Shown here: in pieces, positions 35,798-45,400 of the stretch
How positions within the stretch are numbered: the stretch's first letter is position 1
Layout of the letters: each line of letters starts with the position of its first letter
Source of the DNA: Rhodococcus sp. G-MC3
Lineage (GTDB): Bacteria > Actinomycetota > Actinomycetes > Mycobacteriales > Mycobacteriaceae
Assembly: GCF_030063335.1 (NCBI RefSeq)
Contig: NZ_JASISW010000007.1
Coordinates: 62,001-126,000 of the forward strand
DNA length: 64,000 bases
Direction of reading: 5' to 3'
Notes under the pieces: model-generated
What the model was told of the DNA's origin: nothing
Database searches by the model: none
Seen by the model: the letters and a program-made list of their open reading frames with translations, nothing else
Made by a program: the position numbers and the translations under genes

Positions 35798-36466
35798 TCA
35801 GCGCGGCTTGAGCACGATCTCCGTCGGATGAGCGTCCGCGGGAGTGTCGACAGCATTGCGCACCGCGGCGGCAACAGTGCCGGCCTGCAAGAACTTCGAC
35901 CCGTCGTAAGTACCGCCCTCGTGCTCGACAATTGCCCGCTGCATATCGGTATCGATCCGGCCCGGATGCACCGACGTCACGCGCAGCGACGGCTCTTCCT
36001 GACGCAGCGCGTCTCCAAAGGCCCTCAGGGCGAATTTCGACGCCGCGTACGCGCCCCAACCCGCATTGACTCGCAGACCAGCACCGGAATTGATCAGCAC
36101 AACGTGCCCGCCTGCTCGTCGCAAAGCGGGAAGAAGTGCCTGCGTCAGCGCGACCACCGAGAGCACGTTGCTTTCATACTGGGCTCTCCAGGAGGCGATC
36201 GTGGATTCCTCGACGGTCCCCAGTTCCGCTACGCCGGCATTGTGCACCAGAACGTCGAGCGCGGGGATCTCAGAGGCTGCGCGAGCGACGGCTTCGTGAT
36301 CCGTCAGATCGACCGGCCAGGGTGTCGAACCATCGAGTTCCGAAACCACCGCGGAAAGAGACTCCGACGACCGGCCACCGAGATAGACGTGATGATCCGG
36401 TGCCAATGTCCGTGCGATCGCCGCGCCGAGGCCCCGGCTCGCCCCTGTCACCAACGCTGTTTTCAT
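35798..36466 (-). CDS. Short-chain dehydrogenase/reductase
   Basis: This 222-residue classical SDR has the cofactor loop TGASRGLG, the NAG motif in HNAGVAELG, the catalytic serine in VLINSGAG and the YAASK pair in WGAYAASKFALRAFGDALR. It oxidises or reduces an unknown alcohol or carbonyl with NAD(P). It starts nine bases after the DinB-like gene stop on the same strand. A TAGATT element six bases before the ATG could give it its own leaderless transcript. Confidence 0.92.
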   Translation of the reverse strand: MKTALVTGASRGLGAAIARTLAPDHHVYLGGRSSESLSAVVSELDGSTPWPVDLTDHEAVARAASEIPALDVLVHNAGVAELGTVEESTIASWRAQYESNVLSVVALTQALLPALRRAGGHVVLINSGAGLRVNAGWGAYAASKFALRAFGDALRQEEPSLRVTSVHPGRIDTDMQRAIVEHEGGTYDGSKFLQAGTVAAAVRNAVDTPADAHPTEIVLKPR

Positions 36467-36472
36467 ACAGCC

Positions 36473-36478
36473 AATCTA
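36473..36478 (-). promoter_or_regulatory. -10 element of the SDR gene
   Basis: On the minus strand TAGATT, which includes the TAG stop of the preceding gene, is followed by six bases and the ATG at 36466. Confidence 0.4.
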
Positions 36479-37000
36479 GTCAAGAACCATCCCGGCCTCG
36501 GCAGCCCAGGCCATCGTCGTGTTCCCGCCGTCGAGCGATTCTCGGATGATGTCCGCGTGACCAGCGTGCTGCGAGACTTCTCGGAGGATGTGGAACAGCG
36601 TGAATCGAGCGGATTGCCACACGCGTTCGGGAGCCCACGGCGCCGTCGGGAGTGGAATCTGGGCGTCGAGATCCATATCGGCAACGGCCTTCGCCGTCGA
36701 TTCGGCAATCCGCTCGTACTCCTGCACGAGTGCGGCGACGGTTTCGTCCGCCCCGAGGACATACTCGGTACCCATCCGCGACATGTCGAACTCGGCGTTC
36801 TCGTCCTTCTCGGCGATGGTCTTCATCCAATCCCGCTCATTGCCCACCACGTGGTGCAGCAGCCCTCCCAGGGTCAGTTCGCTGACCGTCGTCCGCTCTC
36901 GTGCCTGCTCGTCGGTGATACCGCGGACGGTGATCAAGAAGTTCTTTCGTTGTTCGCCGAGCATTCTCAGAATGTCGGCCTTCTCACCGGTCATGGTCAT
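36476..37000 (-). CDS. DinB-family protein
   Basis: This 174-residue helical protein has the DinB/mycothiol-transferase pattern: ELTLGGLLHHVVGNERDW, then TLFHILREVSQHAGHADIIRESLDG. The conserved histidines in LLHHV and SQHAGHAD would form the divalent-metal site. Related proteins use mycothiol or bacillithiol as co-substrate, but the role here is unknown. The ATG at 37000 has AAAGG upstream. It is divergent from the glucosylglycerate hydrolase gene. Confidence 0.87.
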   Translation of the reverse strand: MTMTGEKADILRMLGEQRKNFLITVRGITDEQARERTTVSELTLGGLLHHVVGNERDWMKTIAEKDENAEFDMSRMGTEYVLGADETVAALVQEYERIAESTAKAVADMDLDAQIPLPTAPWAPERVWQSARFTLFHILREVSQHAGHADIIRESLDGGNTTMAWAAEAGMVLD

Positions 37001-37119
37001 GTAACTGCCTTTCGTTGCTGGTGAGGACAACTTTAGAAACAATCGAGGACAGGTTCGGTCCGCGATGGAAACCGAGACTCGATAAGCAAAAAACAGTGAT
37101 CGGTCGCAAACTAGAGGAC

Positions 37120-38457
37120 ATGGGCGACCGTGGATACACCTCGACACAACTTGCCGGACGGGCTGCCTACCTCTTGCGCGGCAACGACCTGGGCACGATG
37201 ACCAGCGCTGCGCCCCGCTTGTATCCGCACATGTGGAGTTGGGACGCGGCGTTCGTGTCCGTCGGCCTTGCGCCGCTCAGCGTCGAGAGAGCCGTCGTCG
37301 AGCTCGACACCCTGTTGTCCGCGCAGTGGAAGAACGGAATGATCCCGCACATCGTCTTCGCCAACGGTGTCGACGGCTACTTCCCGGGTCCCGCCCGGTG
37401 GGAGACCAGCGAACTCGCCGTCCACGCTCCGCTCGGGCCGCAGACCTCGGGCATCACACAGCCGCCCGTCCATGCCATCGCCGTCCAACGGATCCTCGAT
37501 CACTCCAAGAGACACGGCCGAACGACGCGCTCGGTCGCGGAGGAGTTCCTCGATCGTCGGTGGGAGAACCTCGTCCGCTGGCATCGGTGGCTCGCCGAGG
37601 CAAGGGACATCGACGGCAGCGGACGCATCGCGCTGTACCACGGCTGGGAATCGGGCATGGACAACTCACCGCGGTGGGACGCGTCGTACTTGGGCGTCGT
37701 GCCCGGGGAGATGCCGCCGTTCGTGCGCAAGGACGATGCCGTCGTCACCGATCCTTCGCAGCGCCCGAGCAACCTCGAGTACGACCGCTACATCTGGCTC
37801 GTCGAAGAAATGAAACAGGCGGGCTACGACGATTCCGCACTTGCGGAGAAGATGAGCTTCGCCGTCGAGGACGTGTTCGTCAGTGCAATCTTCGCGATGG
37901 CGTGCGATGTTCTGGCAACCATCGGTGAGGAACACTCCAAGCCCAATTCCGACGTCCGCGAACTGCGCGGCTGGGCCGAGAAGTTCCGCAAGGGCGTCAT
38001 CGCGACCACCGACGAACGGTCGGGAGCCGCTCGGGACTACGACCTGCGTGCGCGACGGTGGATCAGCACCGACACCATTGCAATGTTCGCTCCCCTGCTG
38101 TGTGGCGGGCTGCCGCGCGAGCAGGAACGGAACTTGATCCGCTTGTTCGAGGGCACCAGGTTCTGTGGTCATCCCGACCTCAAGTACGCGGTGCCGCCCT
38201 CCATCTCTCCGGTATCGCGGGACTTCCGTCCGCGCGAATACTGGCGGGGCCCGGTGTGGCCGGTGATGACGTGGCTGTTCTCCTGGGCATTCGCTCGGCG
38301 AGGCTGGGCCGAACGCTCACTGAATCTGCGCGACGAGGGACTTCGCCAGGCCAGCGACGGCAGTTTCGCCGAATACTACGAACCGTTCACCGGCCAACCA
38401 CTGGGCAGTATGCAGCAATCCTGGACGGCGGCAGCGGTACTCGACTGGCTGGGCTGA
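37120..38457 (+). CDS. ggh: Glucosylglycerate hydrolase (GH63 type)
   Basis: This enzyme of about 445 residues strongly resembles mycobacterial glucosylglycerate hydrolase, including LRGNDLGTMT, LYPHMWSWDAAFV, QWKNGMIPHIVFA, TSGITQPPVHA and a near-identical C-terminus (SDGSFAEYYEPFTG). It splits glucosylglycerate into glucose and glycerate, typically to recover the solute after nitrogen starvation. The acid residues in WSWDAAF and HGWESGMDNSPRWD fit the GH63 active site. The ATG at 37120 matches the family length; a longer frame from 37015 is less likely. No glucosylglycerate synthesis genes are in the window. Confidence 0.92.
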   Translation: MGDRGYTSTQLAGRAAYLLRGNDLGTMTSAAPRLYPHMWSWDAAFVSVGLAPLSVERAVVELDTLLSAQWKNGMIPHIVFANGVDGYFPGPARWETSELAVHAPLGPQTSGITQPPVHAIAVQRILDHSKRHGRTTRSVAEEFLDRRWENLVRWHRWLAEARDIDGSGRIALYHGWESGMDNSPRWDASYLGVVPGEMPPFVRKDDAVVTDPSQRPSNLEYDRYIWLVEEMKQAGYDDSALAEKMSFAVEDVFVSAIFAMACDVLATIGEEHSKPNSDVRELRGWAEKFRKGVIATTDERSGAARDYDLRARRWISTDTIAMFAPLLCGGLPREQERNLIRLFEGTRFCGHPDLKYAVPPSISPVSRDFRPREYWRGPVWPVMTWLFSWAFARRGWAERSLNLRDEGLRQASDGSFAEYYEPFTGQPLGSMQQSWTAAAVLDWLG

Positions 38458-38495
38458 TTCGGGTGGGCTACCAGGGCTACCAGCGCGTTCGGGCG

Positions 38496-39485
38496 TCAAT
38501 CCCGCAGCGCGCGCTCGAGCGTCGGCCACGACGCACGCAGCGCGTCCTGCCAGTACAGCCACGAATGTGTTCCCGGGTGCCCGAGGTCGAACTGCGCAGG
38601 AATGCCCAGGTCGCCGAGCCGCTGCTGCAGACGCTCGGCACAACCGTTGGCTACTGCCTCGATGAATCCGCCGAGCGCAATCTGGTCCGACAGCGGTGGT
38701 GAACCCACCGGCCTGAGTGTGTTCGGAAGCTCGTACGGTCCTGGCAGACCGGTGGCATTGGAGACGAACAGCTCTAGCCCCCTGAGTTTTTCGGCGTTGA
38801 CGAACGGATCGTGCTCGAACCATCGCGGATCGCTGCCTGGGCCCCACATGTTGTCGGCGTCCGCTTTGCCGCGAATGCCGAGGAGAAGGCGAATGAAGTT
38901 CTGCGACACAGGGTCCGACGTTTGCGCACACCCGCTGTACGACGCCACCCCCCGGTAGAGTCCCGGCGACTGGATCGCCAGGTCCAGGACGGATCCCGCG
39001 GACATGGACAATCCGCCGATCGCGTTGACGCCGTTGGCGCCGAGGGCATCGTCGAGTATCGGGGGCAGTTCCTGCGTCAAAAATGTCTGCCACTTGTTGC
39101 GGCCGAGCGTCGGATCGTCGCGCTCCCAGTCGGTGTAGTAGCTCAGATATCCGCCGACAGGAATCACGACGTTGACGTTCTTGTCCGCGAAGAATTCGGA
39201 CATGTCGGTCTGCTTCAGCCAATTTGCACCGTCTTCGCCGCCGCCTGCCCCGTTGAGCATGTACAGCGTGGGTTGCGGCACCGACGTCTCTGCCGGCCGG
39301 AGCACCTGGAGTTCGATGACGCGGTCCATCGACGTCGAGTACACGAACACGTCCCAGCGAGTGTCACTGATCTTGTCGATATGGTCGAGAGAGCTCATAG
39401 CCGAAGGATCGGCCGTCGCTACGCCCGCGGCTGCGAGCATCGCCATCGCAATCACCCCGACCACGATGCGCTGCAGCCATCTCAC
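38496..39485 (-). CDS. Secreted antigen-85-like esterase/mycolyltransferase-family protein
   Basis: This protein of about 329 residues has a signal peptide (RWLQRIVVGVIAMAMLAAAGVATA, cleavage near ADPS). It carries an esterase-D/antigen-85 fold: LYMLNGAGGG, the nucleophile elbow GLSMSAGS, and a C-terminal histidine in GTHSWLYWQDALRASWPTLERAL. The family in Mycobacteriales transfers mycolates from trehalose monomycolate to wall acceptors. The GTG start overlaps the NRPS stop (GTGA), so its translation is coupled to the synthetase. That coupling suggests an acceptor or substrate related to the peptide; this is inference. An upstream in-frame ATG at 39620 would fall in NRPS coding sequence. Confidence 0.87.
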   Translation of the reverse strand: MRWLQRIVVGVIAMAMLAAAGVATADPSAMSSLDHIDKISDTRWDVFVYSTSMDRVIELQVLRPAETSVPQPTLYMLNGAGGGEDGANWLKQTDMSEFFADKNVNVVIPVGGYLSYYTDWERDDPTLGRNKWQTFLTQELPPILDDALGANGVNAIGGLSMSAGSVLDLAIQSPGLYRGVASYSGCAQTSDPVSQNFIRLLLGIRGKADADNMWGPGSDPRWFEHDPFVNAEKLRGLELFVSNATGLPGPYELPNTLRPVGSPPLSDQIALGGFIEAVANGCAERLQQRLGDLGIPAQFDLGHPGTHSWLYWQDALRASWPTLERALRD

Positions 39486-42400
39486 GAGGCAACACCCGCG
39501 TGAGCGATGTGCTGTTCGACGAGCGGTCCGACGGCGCGCAGGGCGGTGGTCGACGTCATCTGCCAATGTGTTTGCGGCACCGAAAAATTGGAGATGGTAC
39601 CCCGGACGTACGGGTGCCACGTCGAGAGTCCTTGGCGTTCCTCGTGCGCAGCCCCGACGTACAGGACGTCGCCGTCGTATACACCGGGTTGATGCCGCAA
39701 CGCGAGCTCATGGTTGTGCCTGGCCGCGGCAAGGAGTTGTTCCACGTCCGCACGGTCGATGACGCCGGATCCGGCGACGAGGGAGGGAAGCGAGTCCAGG
39801 CTGATCAGTTGGCCCTCGATGTTCGTCCCGTCGATTCCCGGCACGGTGATGCCGACGGCTTCGAGGAGGTCGGAGGCGGGGAGTTCGGTGTCCCAGATGT
39901 CGTTCGGTTGCACGGCGTGGCTGTCCAGCATGACGAGCGAACCGACAGTCTTGCCGAGTTCCCTGAGCCTGACGGCGATGGCATGCGCGATGGTGCCGCC
40001 GAGCGACCACCCGAGCAGATGGTACGGGCCGTCGGGAGCGATCTTTTCGATCTCGTCGATGTACCGCTGGGCGAGAGCCTCCAGCGAGTCGGGGAGCTGT
40101 GCTGCGCTCGGTGTCTGGATTCCGTAGATCGGACGATCGGTGTACTGCTTCAAACCGCCGTAGCACCAGGACAATCCGACGATCGGGTGGATGCAGAACA
40201 GCGGCGCACCCGAGCCGGTGGTGTCGATGGGGAACACGATGTCGAAGGACGAGCCCGACTCGCTTCCGGAATCGATCAATGATGCAAGCGATTGCGGGGT
40301 CGGATCCGCAAGGAGCGCATGCAGCGACACCGAGGTTCCGGTCGCTTCGCGAAGTGTGCGCAGTACGCGCATCGCGGTGAGCGATGACCCGCCGAGTGCG
40401 AAGAAGTCGTCCGCCACGCCGACCTTGCTCTGGCCTGTGTCTTTCATGTCGAGTACCTCCGAGAATGTTTCGATGACGAGCTGTTCGGTCGCCGTGGACG
40501 GTGGTCGGTAGTGACGTCGAGCGCTGGTGAACTCGGGGGCCGGGAGCGCTCCGATGTCGAGCTTTCCTGTCGGTGTTCGGGGAACCGATTCGAGTGTCAT
40601 CACTGCGGACGGGACCATGTAGGCGGGTAATGCTCTGCGGGCGTGCGCCAGCAGGCCGTCGGAACAGCCGAGGACGTAGGAGACGAGCACCGTCTCCCCG
40701 GATCCGGTGGTGTGTCCGAGGGTGACGGCGAAGTCGATGCCGTCGCGCGCGCAGAGTACGGCGTCGATCTCGCCGAGTTCGACGCGGAAGCCGCGGATCT
40801 TCACCTGCGTGTCCGCGCGTCCGCTGTACCGCAGCGCGGCGTCGGCCGTCCACCGGACGATGTCGCCGGTGCGATACATCCGCCCCCCTCCGTGCGGGTC
40901 GGCGACGAACCGGGATGCTGTCAGTGCGCTTCGTCCGTGATACCCGCGTGCCAGAGCAGGGCCTGCCAGATACAGCTCGCCTGCACTACCGATGGGGACC
41001 GGATGCAGACGCGAGTCGAGCACCAGAGCTTCGAAACCGATTATGGGCCTGCCGATGTCGAGCGGCAAGCCCGCCTCTACCTCGCCGAGGGTAGAGATGT
41101 CGGTAGCTTCGGTCGGTCCGTAACCGTTGAGCATCACCCGCCCCGGTGCCCACCGCGCGACGAGTTCGGGGCCGCATGCTTCGCCGCCGACACAGACGAC
41201 CTCCAGCTCGTCCAGGCCGGCGGGATCCAGACTGGACAACAGGGACGGTGTCGTCAGCGTGTGGGTGACGTGTTCTGCCTTCAGGAAGTTCACGAGTTCG
41301 TCGCCACCGAGAAGTTCCGGCGGAGAGACCACGAGTGTCGCGGACGCGGACAGTGCGGACACGATCTCGCCGACGGCCATATCGAAACTCGGCGACGTGT
41401 TGTGCAGGAATCTCGAGGTCGGCGTGATCCGGTGCAGCCTTCGCCTCGACTCCGCGAGGTTGGCGAGTCCGCGGTGGCTGACCGTCACGCCTTTCGGGAG
41501 TCCCGTCGATCCCGAGGTGTAGATCATGTACGCCGCCGTGTCGAGGTGCACGGGTCCGGTGAGCTCTTCGGCGCTCACCGGATCCGTTGTTGCCCGTGTC
41601 AGTTCGGCTCGATGTTCGGTGTCGTCGAGCTCGAGCCAGTTGACGCAGCCGGGGAGCCCGCTGCGATGCGCGCCGAGCGTGATGCCCATGTCGGCCCCCG
41701 AATCGCCGACCATGTGGCGCAGACGATCAGCTGGATACGCAGGATCCACCGGGACGTACGCGGCACCGGTCTTGGTCACCGCCCACACTGCAAGTACGGA
41801 GTGCAGAGACCTCGGCAGACCGATGGCCACCACGGTCTCGGGTCCGACGCCGTACCCGAGCAGCACCCGGGCGAGCCGGGTCGACTCCTCGTCGACGTTG
41901 CGATAGGTGTGGTCCTCGCCGTCCCAGCGCACTGCCACTCCGTCGGGATTGCGGGTCACGGCCTCGGCAATCAACTCCGGCAACGTACGCGCCTCGACGG
42001 ATCGTTCACCTCGAACCGGTAGCAGTGCCGCGCGTTCGGCCGTACTCAGCATATCGATGTCACCGACGGCAGCCGTCGGATTCCTCACCGCGGCAGCGAG
42101 AATACGTTGAAACCGCTGCGCGAAGTGCTCGGCCGTGGACTCGTCGAAAAGGTCGGTGCTGTACCTCAGCGAACCCTGAAGAGTCTCTTCGTCTTCGGCC
42201 AGCGTCAACGCCAGATCGAATCGGGTCACGCCCGATTCGTACGGGAATTCCGAGACGGTCAGACTCGGCAGTTCCATTGTCTTCGGCCGAGGAGGCTCGT
42301 AGGCAAGCAGTGCCTGGAACAGCGGGGAATGCGACGTCGAGCGGGTGGGCCTGACCGCGTCGACGACCTTCTCGAATGGAACGTCGGAGTTGGCCAACGC

Positions 42401-45400
42401 GTCGAGATTGGTGTCGCGGACACTATCGAGGAGCTCACCGAATGTGGCGCCGCCTCGAACTTCGTTGCGCAACACCAGAGTGCCGACGAACATACCCACG
42501 ACGTCGTCCAATGCCCCTACGCCGCGGCCGGACACCGTGGTGCCGATTGCGATGTCGGTGGACCCGGACAGCCGCGACAACAACACCGCGTAGGCCGCGT
42601 TCATCACCATGAACACCGACGCGCTGTGACGATGCGCCAATGATCTCGCGGCCGCCAGTACTGCGGTGTCGACGACGAAGTCGACGTGCGCGCCTCGCTG
42701 AGATGCGACGGCGGCGCGTGGCCGGTCGGTCGGCAGTTCCATGACGTCGGGTAGCCCGGCCAATGTCTCACGCCAGTAGCCCAGTTGCCGGGAGGCCACC
42801 GAACTCGGATCGGTGTCCGATCCAAGAATTTCGTGCTGCCACAGCGCGAAATCGGCGTACTGAACGGGCAGCGGATCCCAGGGTGCGGGCGCTCCGTGCA
42901 CCCGCGCCGCGTAAGCCGAGACGACGTCGCGTGCCAGCGGAACCATCGACACGCCGTCGGCGGAGATGTGGTGAACCGCCAGCAGCAGCACGTACTGGTC
43001 GAGCGAGGTGCGAAACAGTGCTCCTCGCAGCGGAACTCCGGTAGTGACGTCGAAGCCCCGACCGAGCACGTCCGCTGCGGCACCCAGAACGGCACTCTCG
43101 TCCAGATCGCGTGGCTCGAGGTCCAGTACGACGCTGTCGGCAGGCAGAATCACCTGGTGCGGATCGCCCGTTGCCGGATAAAGCGTGCGTAGTGATTCGT
43201 GGCGTTCCACAACATCGCGCACCGCCTTCGCGAGCGCGGCACTGTCGAGAGATCCGGACAGCCTCACGGCGAATCCGATGTTGTAGGCCGCCGAGCCTGG
43301 ATCGGCTTGGTTGAGCAGCCACATCCGACGTTGCGCTGCCGATAGTGGAATCCGCTCCGGCCGCGGCAAGGCGCGCAGTGCAGGCAGATCGGAGGACTCG
43401 GCCGAGTCCACCGCAGCGGCCAAACCGGCAACCGTCGGCGATTCGAACAGAGCACGTACGGCCAAGTTGGTCCCGGCCAGCTCGTTGATACGGGCGAGCG
43501 CTCGGGTAGCGACGAGCGAGTTGCCACCGAGGTCGAAGAAGTCGTCGTCGACCCCCACGCGCTCCACTGCGAAGACCACGGCGAACACGTCGGCAACGAT
43601 CACTTCGCTGTCGGTGCGCGGGGCGATGTATTCCCGCGTGCGGAACACCGGTTCGGGCAGTGCGCCGTGATCGGTCTTTCCAGCCTTCGTCATCGGGATT
43701 CGGTCGATGATCGTCACGGCGCGAGGCACCATGTGTGCAGGCAGCGAACGCGCGGCGTGGATCGTTATCTCGGGCAGATCGACAGCGGAAGCGAGAACCA
43801 CGTAGCTCACGACGCTGTCGGCTCGGACCACGGACACCGCATGTTCGACGCCGGGGTGGCGGGTCAGGACAGCGTCGACCTCACCGAGTTCGATGCGGAA
43901 GCCTCTGATCTTCACCTGATGATCCGCGCGGCCGTGGTACTCGAGGTCCCGGGAGAAAGTGCCACCGGCACTGCGGACCCTGTCCCCCGTCCGGTACAGC
44001 CTTCCACCCCTACCGAAAGGATCGGCTACGAATGCTGTTGCTGTAGAAGTGAACTGGCCGATGTACCCACGGGCCAGTGCGTCGCCGCCGAGGTACAGTT
44101 CGCCGATCACTCCTGCAGGCACCGGGTGCAACCGAGAATCGAGCACGTACGTGTCGACGCCTCGTATCGGGCCGCCGATGTGGATCGGTGCGCCAGGGAC
44201 GAGCGGGTCGGTCATCGTGGTGGCGACGGTGGCCTCGGTGGGGCCGTAGGCGTTGAACAGCGATAGCCGATCCGCCCACACTGCTGCGAGCTCGGGCCTG
44301 CACGCTTCACCTCCGACCACCAGCACGCGGAGATCGGGCACCGAGTCCGGATCGATGGTTGCGGCAGCAGCAGGCGTCAGGAACGCGTGGGTGACGCCGC
44401 GCAGGGCAGCGGTCAACTCCGCTCCGCCGTACGTCTCCGGCGGCGCGATGGTCATCGTGGCACCGGCGCCGATGGTCAGCAGTAGCTCGAGGATCGATGC
44501 ATCGAAGCTGGCCGATGCGAAATGCAGAGTCCGGCTGCCATTGTCGACCTTCAGCCGCTCGGTCAGCTCGGCGATGAGGTTGGCGAGCCCGGTGTGTGTG
44601 ACGGTGACGCCCTTGGGTACGCCCGTGGATCCGGAGGTGTAGATGATGTAGGCCGGATTCTCGGGTCGGAGCGGACTTCGGAGTTCGTCCTCGGTGATCG
44701 GGAAGGCAGAACCGGAGCGGGCATCCAATTCGTCCGGGTGGATCCAGTCGAGATCGCCTGACCGGATGGATTCCGTAATGCCCAGTGTCGCCTTGGAATC
44801 GGTCAGGATGTGTTCGATACGCTCGGCAGGATAGGTCGGATCGACGGGGACGCACGCGGCGCCCGTCTTGGCGACGGCCCAGAGCATCGTGATCTGGGTG
44901 GCCCCGCGCGGCAACGCGATGACCACCGAGGTTTCCGGGCCTGCTCCGCGCGCGATCAATGCGCGGGCGATACGGGTGGAGGCGTCGTCGAGTGTCGGGT
45001 AGCTCAGTGTGTCGGTGCCGGAGATGACGGCGTCTCCCCCGGCGGAGGACACGACGGCTGCGGACAGCGCGCTCGGCAGCGTTCGGCGTCGCAGTGCGGG
45101 GGTTCCGTGCAGAACCGTCGGGTTCGGCGATGCGAGGTCACCGACGACGATCGTCGGATCGGCCACGCCTGCGCTCAGGATTGCCACGAACAGTTCGGCG
45201 AACGCCTCGGCAGTGCTCGCGTCGAAGAGATCGGTTGCATACGTGAAGGTTCCGTGCAGATCGTTGGTGCCGAGAGCGAGCTGCAGATCGAACTTTGCCA
45301 CGGCGCCGACGGCGGGTAGCGGCGATACGGTGAGACCCGGCAGTTCCACCGTGGGGACGGGATCGTCGAGCGAGAGCATTACCTGGAACAACGGGTGATG

